Numbered from the stretch's first letter, positions 23,640-36,545 are shown. The stretch: 64,000 nucleotides of DNA from Kryptolebias marmoratus (GCF_001649575.2 NC_051446.1:19629659-19693658), one strand, 5' to 3'. Numbers and translations are program-made. Notes: generated by a model from the letters alone, not told the origin.

Positions 23640-24150
23640 ACCTTAAAGAAGACTGAGAGCATCTCGGTTCAAGGCCCCTCTCTGTGTGGCGGTGCTCAGT
23701 GGCGTGGCCACCATGGTCGAGGTGGTGGTCGAGGGGTCACGTGGTGCCTGGCTCATATGCCTCTGTGTCTGCAGTTGCTGACAGGAGGACATTGTGTTCC
23801 TCTTTTTTTTTTTCTTTTTTCTTTTTTTTTTTGCTTTAACCAGTCAGCCATGGCTTACATGGTTTGTTGTGGCCCCAAGATCAGAAGGAGGAAGCTGAAT
23901 AATGTCTTCCTATTCTTTAAAGGGAGGGCCACGGTTGGTTGATTATAGAATAGCTTTGACAGACCAGAGGGAACTATGGCTTTTGTCCAATTCCCCACAC
24001 AAAAAAAAGGTAAGTTCAGAAAGAGCTTGGGTTGGCTTTTTTTAAGCACATTCTAGCTGACCTACTCCTCATCATCCCGTCATAAACTTATAATACCTTC
24101 AGGGACTCCCACCTATGCAGCCTGTCAAAGGACGGGCACTTTCCTAAAAT
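23640..24150. promoter_or_regulatory. candidate conserved block around a long pyrimidine tract
   Basis: GC-richer start (23640-23790, with repeated GGTGG/GGTCGAGG words), then a C/T tract of about 33 bp (23800-23832) ending TTTAACCAG, then complex sequence to 24150 with a GGTAAGT at 24009. The tract plus AG resembles a splice acceptor, but the following frames are short and unrecognised. Confidence 0.27.
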
Positions 24151-24469
24151 AAGGCATCATTTTAATCCAGTTCAGTAGATGAATGAGTTTGGCACTTCCT
24201 GGTTTGAATGAATTTAGCACTGGAGAAAAAAGAAAAAAGAATTTCTTATCAAAAATATATTTTATTTAACCACTAGATTCTGTCTTGATTTTAAATTTAA
24301 ATTGTGCCTCTGTATTTGTGGTTGATTGTGATCTAGTGTATAAATTCTATTAATTTTACTCTTCCCTTTGCTCATGTGCAAAGTGTGTGACCGCATGCAT
24401 GCACACAAAGACCCACAATCCAGACAGAGTGTGAGAATTAGCATTTCATTCAATGTAACAAGGCCAATA

Positions 24470-24800
24470 TGTTTCCAGAAGTGCTGCCATACTGAAACAA
24501 GTCCTTAACAAAACAGAGCCTGAGGGCTGGAGGCTGACTCCTGGGACCCCAGCAGCCTCCACGGCCTATTTGTTCAGCAGAATCTGTTATTCTGTCACAG
24601 CAGGCCTGTCACCAGTGAAATCATTTAAATGTCCAATCTTGTATTTAAGCAGACTGTTTCACGACGAACAGATGAGCAGCACTCAGAATTTAAAGCCAGA
24701 TGCATCAAAGGAGAAGCAGAGACCTGGTGGAGCAGTTTGTCCTGAGGGAGCTGATTTAGTGCCTCTTTTTTTTATCTTATGCAACAATAACAAACAGTTA
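24470..24800. other. moderate-complexity non-coding stretch
   Basis: GC-richer than its flanks. Overlapping 69- and 77-codon frames on opposite strands are unrecognised. Possible regulatory sequence. Confidence 0.25.
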
Positions 24801-25019
24801 TAATGAACGTCCTGGGTATTCCTCATTGTAAATTTAAATTCAGCACTTAAGCTGTACAGTATGTGTGATGAAGGGTGGTTAGTACTGCTCATTATTACAA
24901 AACAATTTGTTTTCCAAAGTTGTCTCTTAAAATCTATTCCAGTTCATTTTTTTTCTTGCTAGAAATAATTTATTGCCTAATATGCCCACAATCAGAAAAT
25001 CAAAGTGCCCTGTTCCCAG

Positions 25020-25051
25020 AAAAAAAAAAAAAAACTGAAGGAAAAAAAAAA
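25020..25051. repeat. paired poly-A tracts
   Basis: A15 (25020-25034) and A10 (25042-25051) separated by CTGAAGG. No retroposed body was recognised upstream. Confidence 0.7.
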
Positions 25052-25739
25052 GTCTTTCCTGCAATATTTCAAGCTGCTTGTAATACTTCAACTAGGACAT
25101 AGTGGACGAAAAGGTTCAGACAACCAAAAGTAGTTTGATGTTGGTGTGTAATGGACCTGTCAGTTCTGATGGATTTTCAACTCTGCCATTTTGTTTGTCC
25201 AGCTACAGACAATAGAAAACTGAGTGGAAAGCCATCCAGGCCAGTTTGTGTCTCCAGAACACCTTGATCAACTGTGAATTTTTACTTGCACTCAAACTGA
25301 AATATTTATAATTGCATGAAGCAGCTTGGGGGAAATACGATGCGGGCTGCACTTTGGGTGATTTCTCATAAACATAAAAGCACTTCAGGAAATTATGATC
25401 AATGGTGCGACGTGACCTAAAACACTGATGATCATTGCAGAATCTCAGTGAGTAATGGGACTGAAGCGAAAACAGATAATGTGATTCAGTTTGAATTTGT
25501 GGAGAAAAAGAAACGGGCAAATCTGAGACCTTGATTAGAGGTTAGAGGAGAAGATTTAAAAGTGACCAGCTTTGAAATAGAGATGACTTCTGGTTGTACA
25601 ATGCTTGAAACTGTTTCAATTTGGTTATTAAATTTACAGTCACAATGTGTCATTTTTGAAAGAATAGCAGCTGTAGAATAAAGGGGACTATGATGTTGCA
25701 AAACAGCCCCTCCCTTCTTTATTTCGCAGCTCTTCTCTG

Positions 25740-26250
25740 ACTGTAAACAGACCAGAAAGAGAATTAAAACAGATTGTCATTGTGCGCCATGCCACTGTGC
25801 AATTCCCGAGAGATAAACATTAAGCAAAAAGCAGAATAGCTGTGCCTTTTTTTCTAAATTATCATAAAAGACCCCTCCTTCTGAGATTGCTATTAGCCAG
25901 AATCCCAGGGAATGTCATATTAACAATGAATGTCTGGTAGTGAAGGAGATTGTCCTAAGTATGAGCCCAGCAGGGAGCTCTCTATAACTCTAATTCACAC
26001 TGAAATCAGATCATCCTGCTAAGATCTCATCAGTTTTATGACTCCTGAGCTCAGTATTCTCCTCTGTCCGTGAGTCCCACCAAACAAGGCAGGCTTCGGC
26101 CATCACATCCTGTTATTACCTCTTCTTTCTTATTTCCTATGAGCTCCTGGGTGGCTGAGGAAGTGCTTTGGTTCGGCTTCCTAACACTTTTATCAATCAC
26201 CCCACATGATGATTTATAATGTGAAGAGGATGAAGAGAAGAGGGTTGAAC
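25740..26250. promoter_or_regulatory. candidate conserved non-coding block (one of the clearest)
   Basis: About 500 bp of complex balanced sequence without frames over 60 codons, including AATTATCATAAAAG, CATATTAACAATGAATG and TTTATCAATCACC (a PBX/MEIS-like ATCAATCA core near 26193). Surrounded by AT-rich spacers. Confidence 0.35.
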
Positions 26251-26259
26251 TTTGCAGTG

Positions 26260-27060
26260 TACAACTGTGGTGTGAAATTTTAATGTTTTACTCAAAAAAG
26301 GTTTGTGTAGAATCTCATGAGAGCTGCTGCACCTTGGGCACCATCAGGTTGGATATAGTTGCTTAATGCTAGATAAAAAAAAAGTCTTTAAGTGACATTC
26401 AGTTTAAAGTCATTAAGTCTAATAGATACTGGAAATCACATGGTTCAAACTCAAGACACATGTGCCAAATCTGGCTCCGTTAACATTTTATCTAGTGCCC
26501 AAGATAATATTTTAAATGTGTTAGATCTGATCCACGATCTGTCAAAGACTCCAGAGTCTCTTTTCATTTTGCTTAAAACATGAACAAACTTCTCACGACA
26601 GTTTCCCAACTTTCAAGCCAAAAAATACACTTTGAATCTTTCAGTATTCTTCGATTTTGATGTGGAATGAGCAACAAAAAATGTCAAATGAGAACAATCA
26701 AACAATCCTTGTTGATGAACTTGCAACCAAGAAAAGATGTTAGGTATCTGACCTGAGTTAATGTGCACCAAAGGAACGGAGAGTCTGCTTTAATGATTTC
26801 ATTCTGTATTCTCTTCTTATTTTAAAGTCAAATGTTGTTTAGATTATTAGTGAGGATTTTTGTTTTTAATTGATTTTATGGATTGTGTTAAAGTGTGTTA
26901 CAAAGAAATAATAAAGGAAAATGTTGTTGATAGAGAGTAAGGCATAAGAAATGAATGCAATTGACATTTATACATGAATATTTTGACATATTACATCTTA
27001 AAACTAATGTTAATTCATATTTTCTATCAATAACTATTGACCAAGAGCTCCTAGCTTGAA
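26260..27060. other. AT-rich spacer, nothing recognised
   Basis: AT-rich. One 63-codon + frame (26392-26583) is unrecognised. Confidence 0.5.
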
Positions 27061-27069
27061 CCAAATTTT

Positions 27070-27490
27070 AAATTTTGGATCCCTGTGTAACTGAGTTTAC
27101 ACACTCTGCTATCTTTTCAGCAATTAGAAACTGTAATTCATCCTGTTGTGTCATTCCGCCTAGACTAAACTCCCTTCACTCCTGTTTAAACTCCCTTCCT
27201 TGTCCACATTTTGTCCAAAACTCGGCTGCAAAATTTCTCACTAAGAACCTCACTCTCATATCATTGTGCTTATCCCTACACTGACTACATGTAAAAATCA
27301 GTACTCAGTTTAGACGTCTTCTTCTACAAGCTATTAAACTATCTGGCTCTCACTTATACTAGTGAACTTTTAACCCCTTATACCTCTTTTTGGCTCCAAG
27401 GTATTTTGATCAAAGCTTTCTGGTTGTTCCTCACTCTTATTTGAGAACAAAAGGGGACATATCGACTTACTTATGCTGCTGAAAAATGTC
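27070..27490 (+). pseudogene. decayed LINE (non-LTR) reverse transcriptase C-terminal remnant
   Basis: The + strand translation, followed across frames, recovers the typical end of fish LINE reverse transcriptases in the right order. First comes FVQNSAAKFLT (27200s; family form close to VQNAAARLLT). Then a damaged SLCLSLH where the family has SLHWLP. Then LLLQAIKLSGSHLY and SELLTPY (family K.L.GLAP.YLSELLTPY). Then DQSFLVVPHSYLRTKG (about 27407-27455; family form D..LLVVPR.RLKTKGDRAF). Stops and frame changes separate these blocks, so it is dead. Only about 420 bp remains. It is 5'-truncated, as is usual for LINE copies. The clade (Rex1/L2/CR1-like) is not certain. Confidence 0.7.
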
Positions 27491-27499
27491 CTAACCACT

Positions 27500-29200
27500 G
27501 ACACTCAATGGTTGTACACAAATTTTATTATTTTCACTTAGAGTTAGATCGGACAATGTTCCCTAAATAATAAATCCAACATCAAAAAACAATAAATTTC
27601 CTGCTCGTGAACCCTGTATCTGCAGATGATACAAACTCTCCCCTTAAATCACATCATTCTGTTTCATGGTTCTCCAGTAGCTCAGTGTAGGAAAATCCAA
27701 CAATGGATCTGGAGCCAAAAGCAAACATTGTTTCATTATAAAAGGGGAGTATGGGGAAGCAGGATATTCACTTTTTTGCTATCTTCAATTTCACAGGATG
27801 TCACAAAAATACGTCTTAGTTGCTTCCAGCTTCCAAAGATTTTCACATCTGAAAATGCAGAGTTGATCAACACAAACAAGCAGACCAAGGCAGGCAGCTT
27901 TCTTTAGGGGAAAGTCTATCAAATCCTTTTTAGTCTAAATTAAAAGTGAAAACTTAGACACCCTATCACTACAGCAGTGGGGTTTTTTTTCCATTATTGT
28001 AATGAAAACCAGTTAATTTTTTTAAAGTAAATTGTAATAAAGAATAAATCATTTTCAAACAAGTACAAACATCTGTTCTATTGTTTAATAATATTAAAAA
28101 TTTCAAATTTTAGGAAAATTATGAACTGTAAGAGAGGATTCCTGTTGAGTGTTTTCAGGTTTTTGTCTGTTCTAAGCTGTTTGGTACCAATTAGGTTGTA
28201 CATATTGATGCTTTTATTGAATTTATTTATTAGGTAGGATTTATTTAAATATAATTAATATGATAGAATATGGATAGAAATATTTGAAAATTGAAAAAAG
28301 AGCATATTGACTTGAAAACTATAAATATTCTTTGATACTCTCACATAGCTTTGTGAAATATTATTGATCAAAATATCAATCTAAAATCATTTCTAAAGTC
28401 CATGGTTTAATTTTGTGAAGTTTTGCCTAACGCATATCTGAAATGTTGAGCTTGTTCAGTAAAATAATCATTTTTTTAAACTAACTGTGCCTTTTATATT
28501 TTAGAGTAAGGAGAAGAGGCTTCACAGAAGCAACTAAAAGTTCTTTAGTTGGATGTAATGTGTGTGAGACACTGAAAGGGGTCGAAGACTTCACTTGTTT
28601 TACTCAGATGAATTGGACAAGCTGCTAGAGGCACAGAAGCCTCAGCATCTTGATAGAAAACTTGATAGAGCAATGGGCCGTGGTGGCACTGAACATAGAC
28701 TTACATCGATAAAATTCAGCTCACTGTGTATACAGTATGTATCCAACGAGATGTGTATTCAGTTGAAACCATTAAAATGCTGAGAGAACCCTATAGCATA
28801 AATGAAATTGTTGTACATACTCACTGGGCCCTGACCGACAAAATGGAGTGCAAATGTTAAGTACTGCAAGATGTAAAGTACAAACACATTATAGGCAGGT
28901 ATTAGCTTATAAAACACTGCAAAAACAGAATGTGAACAATACTTGCACATAGGTGGCTTTTATTTTAATGGCCAGGTGTTTATGATTTTCAGCAAAAGTA
29001 AGAGTCATTAGATATCATGTCATGATATTTAAGTGTAAGCAGAGTTTTATTTTTGATGTTTTATTTTTGTTGATATTTAACTGAACATTTAAAACAATGT
29101 GAAAACCAAACTATTAAACGTTAAGGAGTACATGGGGGGGAAAATCCCAACAGTTTGCAGGAGGTTGCCATAGAGATACTGTATGATAAAATTTAGAAAA
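27500..29200. other. AT-rich stretch, no gene seen
   Basis: AT-rich, with a 93-codon + frame (27626-27907) and a 62-codon + frame (28595-28783), neither recognised. It may contain old repeats that I cannot name. Confidence 0.45.
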
Positions 29201-29206
29201 CAGTCT

Positions 29207-29542
29207 ACACTGTAAAATGGAATTTTGCCTGTTTGTTGTTTTAACATTTTTTTGTGTCAGTTTGACAAACTATTGGTGAATTTGTGATAAAATGAAATTA
29301 TTATTGTTATTATTATTTTAAAAATGCCTTAAATGCATAAAAAATGTTGACCTGAACTTGTAAGTGAGTGGGTGAATTTAAACATTTGCATCATCACTGA
29401 TTTTTTTTTCACTTCAACAAAGTAATTTTCATACAAGTTTATTATTATTTGTGGTTCCTGTTGTTGTATTTACCTAACTTAAATTTGTAAGACAGCTTTA
29501 TCTTTCAAATTGTAAGTTGAAACATGTTAAATTTTACAGTAT
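29207..29542. mobile_element. MITE with ACTGTAAAAT termini
   Basis: Left end ACACTGTAAAATGG (29207). The right end, read on the minus strand, is ATACTGTAAAATTTAAC (ending 29542). The interior near the right end has AACTTAAATTTGTAAG and TTTCAAATTGTAAGTTGAAAC, words I recall from a widespread teleost MITE type whose ends are ACACTGTAAAAAAT. No coding capacity, about 336 bp. Confidence 0.6.
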
Positions 29543-29699
29543 AACTCTGGTAATTATGAGTAAATGTAATATTAAATGTTCTGTTTTTTCTCAGGATTGT
29601 TAGTTTATATATTTGATTTCCTAGCCCCAAAGATATATGATCTTGTTTGTGATTTTTTTTTGTTTTTTCATTATTATCATTATTGTTGAGTTTTGTTTA

Positions 29700-29990
29700 T
29701 GCTTTCCCAAGTGAATCATGGTCCATTTGATGGCCATTTTGATGACAGCAGTGGCATTAAAATTTAGCCACATGATGTCCTTTAAAAATATACCTCAAAG
29801 TTTGCCAGTGTCTTTACTCTGAAGGGGAAATGCTCACTGATTTGTTACCACTCAGCAGTACTTTTCTTCTTAATGAATTTTTAATATCCTTAATGACAGC
29901 AGAAGAATGATGTCATTAGGAGAGGATGTTTGGAAAACGCTGACTTGAACTCTTTTGGACGACCACTTTTTATAATAATTTAATATAGAT
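29700..29990. promoter_or_regulatory. candidate conserved non-coding block
   Basis: Complex sequence with TTTGATGGCC, TTGATGACAG (MEIS-like TGACAG) and TTAATGACAGCAG cores and no repeats. Confidence 0.27.
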
Positions 29991-30059
29991 TAACTCTCTA
30001 TAGTAATGAACACTTTGACTGTGTATGTGTGAGGGTGGGTGGGGAGGACTCGTAGACCC

Positions 30060-30420
30060 CACCGTTCATTTAGCTGTACACACTGATAACTCGGATTTTT
30101 ATGATCCTGTCTTTTTCGGTAAAGGCTAAACATCTTGCCTGTCACACATAAATCTTGTCTGACAATAAACAACTTTACAGATTATAATGCAACAGGAAAT
30201 TTAGTGTTCCCTAGCAGCAGAGGTGCAGAATTGGTGAATAATTTTTGCCAAAAAATGCAATTTTCCTGCTACTATCCACTTCCTACTCATGCTGTGCTCA
30301 TCTCTGGACAAAGCAGTAATGCCACGATGGCAGAGAATTAAGATTGTGTCCTCCTGGTAATTTACCTACTGGACCTTGTGCGCTGGTGAAGTGTGAATCA
30401 ATTTGTAAAGGATAGTTAAA
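30060..30420. other. moderate-complexity non-coding stretch
   Basis: Short overlapping frames on both strands (60 and 68 codons), unrecognised. Possible regulatory sequence. Confidence 0.25.
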
Positions 30421-30699
30421 TTTCTATAACAACCTCCCCCTTCTTCACACTTGACTATCTCACATGAGCTATTAAAACTGAAAAGAAAAAAAAATATGTG
30501 GTGTCTTATGAAGATGATCAAGGGGAAAGCCACTTGCAGGGGAATTATAAAATGATTGGCTGCACTTTTACATTTTTTTTAACTAAATGAACTATCTGTT
30601 CCATGTTTGGACTGTATGTGCACATGACAAGCATTAGGTCAAATGATAAATAAACAATATTGGAAAGCCTAAAATGAATAAAACAAGATGGAGGAAGCT

Positions 30700-31240
30700 A
30701 CAGCTGGCTAGAACGTTGATATCCCTTGGCAAAATATTTTATCATATTCAGCAAAGGAAGAGTCTTTATTTTATTGATTCAAAAAAAAAATCCCAGAGGC
30801 ACTAAAAGGAACAGGCAATGATTAATGTCCCCCTCAGAAGAAGAAATTATATGGAATAAATTAAACTACTGCGCCAGCAAATTGAAAAATAAGGATGTAA
30901 ATGAGGTTTGAATACTGGAGATCTTATAAGGAAAAATAGTCAATGAGCCCCCAAAATGATGAGGGATTGCCAAAGAAACATGATGTTAACTCTAACGGCT
31001 GAGGCTAGATTTCCTTTAATGTCAGAATTTACCTGTCAAGTCTGATTTTCTGGCACGCAAATGAAAAATGAGGCTCAATGTTTGAAGCAATCGAAGAACC
31101 TAATTTTCTTTTCATTATGAGAAAGACTGTAAGAGCAGAAAAAGAGGCAAGTGGTATTTAGGAAATAAGATGTCTTTTACATATCCTTTGAAAAGCTCAA
31201 AGCCCCATAAAGAAAGCGTGTATGCTACAGCTCTTGTAAT
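30700..31240. promoter_or_regulatory. candidate conserved non-coding block (AT-rich type)
   Basis: AT-rich but non-repetitive, with CAATGATTAATGTCC, AAATTAAACTAC and CAAATGAAAAATGAGG words and no frame of note. Confidence 0.25.
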
Positions 31241-31920
31241 GCCTATAAAACCCTCATTGTAATCACCTTTTTGCTATAGCTTGCAGGTTAGTATGTGCAT
31301 CATTGGAGGTCATTATGCTCGTATAAGGAACTCCTGTTTATCACAGACTTCATCTCCAGGCTCCATCTAACCTAAGAGCCTGTTTTCATGTTAATGAAAT
31401 GATCTGTGCTTGATTTATCCTGCAGCGTGGAAAGTTTATTTTTCCGAAAAGGTCAATCTGCTGAAAGTTAGCTTCAATGATATTTGTCATTTGGGCTGTT
31501 TTAGATCATCCTCATTGCACTCCCTCGATTAGCACAATCTGGAATCAGTCATCCTTCCGGTTGTCAGATACGCTGTTGAAAATGCAGCACAATGCCTGCT
31601 AAATGAGAAGAAAGCCCAAAGCAGGAGGAATTCGTGGTACGCTATCTGTCGGAGTCGTTGTCGAGTTGGCCCCCGGTCCTCTCATCCATCAGAGGTGGGG
31701 TAAGGATGAGACAGTGAGACGGGGCCTGGGGAGTGGCAGTCGGGTGCTCGCACTGCACCCCATTACTTCAGATGGATAGCAGAGGGGTGCTCCACATTAA
31801 ACACTGTTCCCTCAGTTGGAACCTTTAATTATAACTCCTCAGTATCACTTACAGCAGCCCGGCGCAGATGTTAAAAACCTTTCGCGCCTTGGTTACCCCA
31901 CCTTACTTAATCTCAAGGAG
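31240..31920. promoter_or_regulatory. candidate conserved non-coding block, long and GC-richer (one of the clearest)
   Basis: About 680 bp of complex sequence whose centre (31630-31790) is markedly GC-rich with several CpGs (GTCGGAGTCGTTGTCGAG, GAGACGGGGCC). TTAATGAAATGA and GATTAGCACAATC cores lie to the left and TTTAATTATAAC to the right. No frame over 60 codons inside the core. A GC-rich centre in such an island is less common than plain AT-rich cores. Confidence 0.37.
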
Positions 31921-31959
31921 GGGTGAAGATACAGATGGCATATCAAGAGTCTGAGGATA

Positions 31960-32440
31960 TGCTTCATCTCTGACAACAGAAGCAATTTTCTTGTTGGGGG
32001 AACCTGTTTGTGTGTGTGGTAAAAAAATTGGACATATTTTGCAGTAAAATCCCCTTGAGTCAGAAGTTGCGAGCTTGCCATAAAAGTTGGTGAGGGGTAA
32101 AATGCATTAGAGCTCATACTGTCGCTGAGGTACTGCAACTAATTCAACAGGAACCAAGAGTTGTGCTCTTTGACAGGAAGGGATGATTGTAAATCAGCGC
32201 ACCTTTGAGCAGCTTTGTTTACATACTACAATCTTTACTCTAGTTTGAAGGGTTCAGCAGCCTTTACATCACCTGGCTTCTGTGTACGGCTCATAAAACT
32301 AAAGACGAGTATAACACTGCTGAGGTTTGCTGCTTCAACACTGAGCTGTTGCATCACTGTGGGACCAGTATTCATGTCTTCATCACATAATGGGCTGAAA
32401 ATTCTCTAAAAATAAAATATGAATTTGTTTTCTGGGTTTG
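31960..32440. other. moderate-complexity non-coding stretch
   Basis: Frames of 81 (-) and 64 (+) codons, unrecognised. Possible regulatory sequence at 32150-32230. Confidence 0.25.
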
Positions 32441-33540
32441 GGGGTTTCGCTTCCCGTAAGGCATAATTAAAAAATAGAAAAATGGGCAAAGTCAAGATCA
32501 AATGGCTACCTCAACAAATTCTTTTTCATTTGGTTGTTCATGTTTTGGTTAAATAATATTTAATATCTTATTAAATGTTTTCTTCCTTGTCTCATCTGTT
32601 CCCCTTTCTTATCAAACAAGTGTCCTAAAATAGTACTTTAAGGGGATGAAACTGTTTTTAACATACTTTTAGGTTTAATGATATTCTACAGATTTGACTA
32701 AATCACTTCAATCACACTGTAGTAACGCTGGAACCATTTTTAGAGACTGTTTAACCATTTTTAGCATCAACATCAACAATTCAGAAGCTTGTGTTTGACC
32801 TATTAAGCTGACAAACACTGACTTTTCCTAGAAACCACCTTATCTCATTGTCACAACAACACAAAATGTTGGCGCTTGACTGAAAGCAGATGGAACACTA
32901 ATTTGTCCAAAGCAAAATTTATAACTTTATAAATTTATAAATTTATAACTGTTATTTAGTGAGGTAAATACGCAAAAATACTTTTTTAATAAACTCTTGA
33001 ATATTATCTTAACACCAACATTTTTATAAAACAGTTTCTACAAGAATTACCTCTTTCAGTCATCTGTATTAAAAGGAGGTAAACCCATGGGCAGAGAGCA
33101 GCAGCACTTCTTTGCACTCAGGTTACTGTGTTTGAATTACATTGTACCACAAAGCACCTCAATGAGTAACAGTTTAAATACTGTTTACTGGGGTGAAATT
33201 TGAAGCAGTGGCTTAGGAAATTGCCACACATTGTGCTATAGGAGACAGACAAAGAAGTCTGTTTGTTTGCTGCTCTCACTGCACAACTCTTCTATTTATA
33301 ACCTCCTCCTTTTATCCAGAATGGTATTAATTACACTTGTGTAAACCAGTAAAACAACAGATATTGCTGTCACCTTCAAGTTTGTGATCACAAAGCATCC
33401 CAATATATTTTCACTCAATTCACAATAACCAAATCAAAACACTTGTAAAAGTTTTGCTTAATTACACAATCCACACTTGGTTGTATTTGCACAATCAGTG
33501 TGGAGTTATATTGGATCAGTATCAAGGTCATAAAAGCTGC
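32441..33540. other. AT-rich spacer
   Basis: AT-rich, with a small tandem ATAAATTT/ATAAATTTAT cluster at about 32918-32948. Nothing else recognised. Confidence 0.45.
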
Positions 33541-33544
33541 TTGT

Positions 33545-33910
33545 TAACTTCCAGAGATGTTGCTCGTGGCTCTACTATTCATGTGCTTTATCACTCAGGA
33601 TCTAATTAATTGACCTTTGTCATGCTCCGTTGTTGTCACGGGTTGTCTGTAGCACACTCTCAGCGGAGATGATTGTAAATGGGCCACAGAGTATTTGTGT
33701 CAAGTCAGGACTGGATACAAGGTGCCACACTCTAAAGGTTTGGTAAGTGTGATATCCTGACATGGAATCTGTTCTCCTGAATTCAGAAGCCTTGGATGAG
33801 TGTCTATGTATTGTCTAAACAGATAGCTCCCTCACCCTCATCCCCTCAGTTTGTAGTCAGCATTGATGTGCTGTATATGTTACCTGTGCAAACACACCAA
33901 CAATCTGTTA
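33545..33910. promoter_or_regulatory. candidate conserved non-coding block
   Basis: Balanced sequence with TCTAATTAATTGACC (33601-33615) and GTTGTCACGGGTTGTC. No coding signal. Confidence 0.28.
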
Positions 33911-33984
33911 CAACTGCATTCCTATTTTAAAATGTTAGAGTTGTGACAAAGTGAAAATGTTTTGCAATTTTCTCTGTCACTTTA

Positions 33985-34275
33985 AAATGATTCATTCAAC
34001 CGCTGGACAAATTTGAATGAAACTTGCAGAAAGTAATCATTGGTTGAACATCTACAACTGACTAATTTTTTGGAGACAATCCATATCAAAAAGTTTGCCA
34101 CACCTAATTGGCATAAGTCAACACAAAAATAACTCTAACTCAGTCAGTTTTACAGATATTGAGCTAAAATTGAATGTGGTTATAGCTGCGAGTCATTCAC
34201 AACACATAGTGTAACATCTCACAGAAAGTAGCATGCGATATGCATATCCTTCAGCAAATGCTAGGTATTTAATTT
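33985..34275 (+). repeat. composite ~300-bp-unit repeat, copy B (one unit)
   Basis: Shares the block order AACTTGCAGAAAGTAATCATTGG, ACATCTACAACTGA, CACAAAAATAACT, TTTTACAGATATTGAGCTAAAA and the tail GATATGCAT...AATGCTAGG with the other copies. The head is missing. Confidence 0.85.
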
Positions 34276-34809
34276 ATAAAAGGAATGTGCCTTTTTTAGT
34301 TTAGTCCTAAATCTATATGTATTATTGCTCCTTAAAATGTTGTTAAGCTATTGTTGGAGACCAGACATGTTAAAGAAAATGAAGAACGAGGATGATGCTA
34401 GTGTACCTTGTAATGCTAGATATCATAAAGCAACATATTTATTCTAGTAACTAACATAGTATCTTGTGAATCTACCATCAGCGATCAAATACATGATCTA
34501 CATGATGAAAACATCTGTATGAATACTGACTGATGTACTCTTGTTGTGACTCTGGTAATATTATCTGGTATCTCGTAAACCATAGAGTAGGTGACTCCAC
34601 TGCACAGCACTGGAATAGAAAACTTAACAGGCCTATGCATTAAACATATTGTAGAATACAGTGTAACATTCATCACTGTCAAGAAGAGAGTTTGTATAAA
34701 TTTAAATGCACTGAAGCGTTCAGAGCATTTTTTTCCCCTTTCCTTTTCCTTTGTCTATGGAAGGAAGTATATTTATATCACTATCAAGCTGCCTTATGTT
34801 TTGTAACAC

Positions 34810-35560
34810 TGCAGGATTAAAATGAAGACTTCAACAACATGCTGTGCTGCTCCTGTCTTTAACATGGGTCAAATTCAGATTACGTTCAATAGGCTTAACT
34901 ATTAGGAGTTCAGTGCTTTGTCTTAATGTGACCTGAAGTCAGCTGAATAAAGAATACAAAGCAGAAAGAAATTGCAATGAGATTCGTGGGAATAGCTTGC
35001 TCAAAGATGTAGCCTAGTTTAAAGCCAATCATAGCTCCAAGTGCAAAAAATGTATTAGGAACAAAGACGTAGCTGTGTAAGAGCCTGACAGTATTAACAT
35101 TAGAATAAATTGCCTAACCTTTCCAACATCCACTGACAAAAACAGGAAAAATGAAAGATAATGGGTTATTATTCACTGAGGGATCCTATACATAATAATG
35201 ATCTCATCAATAATGTTACACTGGGACTTGCATACTAGGGCTTCTGTGGCTTCAAAAAGGAAAAAAAAAAAACATTTAATAGAATTACTTATGTTGAATC
35301 ATCAGTCCTGGTCTAATCTTTAACTATCTATGAGGGAAAATGTATAAAACTAGTGAAAATAAAATAAAAAATAGAGATAAAAGGAGTCTAATATGTGACA
35401 CTTATTTTCTGCTCTGTTTCCAACCTTCAGCCATGAATCAATTTGCCAAACAGCACAAGCAGAACCACACGAATGAGGCACATCAGCGCTAGCTTAAAGT
35501 ACAAGGCAGTAAGTGGGCAATAGACTTACAAAGTATTGCTGCGTTCGCCTGACAAATGCA
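34810..35560. other. AT-rich to moderate non-coding stretch
   Basis: No frame of note. The sub-block 34960-35120 is more complex and may be regulatory. Confidence 0.35.
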
Positions 35561-36180
35561 ATAAACAGCATTATCCTTCAGAGGTAATGCTGGTGGTGGC
35601 GGCTGTGCTCCACAGCCCTGGGCCCACCTCCTCTTGACGGAGCGTACGGACAACACAACACTTTGGAGAGCTGGCGGTAGTGGGGTGGAAGCGAGGAGGT
35701 TCTCATGGTCAGGGGGAAGAAATAGTTAGAACTGAGGCTCACATGTGGGAAGGTCTGTGTGAGGCAGTGCACAGAATACATGAGTGCACTATCACCTGTC
35801 ATATTTCACATTTTCTTTGTTCTAAATAAGACAAAGACCATGCGAGGCGGGCAAGCAGAAAGCTCTTAGGAGGTATAAACAGCTGGAGAATGCTGCATCT
35901 CTACTGCACTGTGACCCATGCTGCAATAAATCTGCATAAAAGTGATTTGTGATTTGGTTGAGGCAAAGTGATCAAGCAAATGAAATATCTGGGCTTCAGC
36001 ATATACCCAGTGAAGTGAGCTGAGCTTTATAACCCTTGCTTTAGGAAAACCACGCCTCCCATGTCCTGGGCAATTTGCTCCTCTTATTGCATGTTCTGTC
36101 TTAACTTTTATAGAGTTTATCTATTAGAGCTTGTTTGCATGTTTGAGAGCTTGCTGGGGCAGTTTGATACTTGAAGACAG
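35560..36180. promoter_or_regulatory. candidate conserved non-coding block
   Basis: Complex, partly GC-rich sequence (35590-35720) followed by balanced sequence to about 36180. A 74-codon minus frame (35578-35802) is unrecognised. Confidence 0.27.
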
Positions 36181-36259
36181 TAAAAATACAATTGGGTTTT
36201 TTCATAGGTATTTCTGTCTGATATTTCCCCACAAATTTGCCTCCAAAAATTAAATATTA

Positions 36260-36261
<2 letters not shown>

Positions 36262-36290
<29 letters not shown>
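36262..36290. repeat. (AT)n microsatellite
   Basis: About 14 uninterrupted AT units in AT-rich sequence. Confidence 0.95.
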
Positions 36291-36297
<7 letters not shown>

Positions 36298-36545
36298 ATA
36301 TTTATCTAAAGCAGTTTGTGACCAAAGTGACTACAAATGTGTAATGTGTAGTTTAAGATGGCCCAGAACCACTAAAGAAAGAAAAAGGGATAAAAAAAAC
36401 TAATTTATGCATACTGCATAAAGACAAACCGCCTGATTTTGATCTTATGCAGAACTTATCTAAAAACTAGATTTCTGTAACAGTTTATAGAAGTCAAGAG
36501 ATTTTTTTTCTTCATTTAAGAAGTTAAATTTGTAGCTTGACAACT

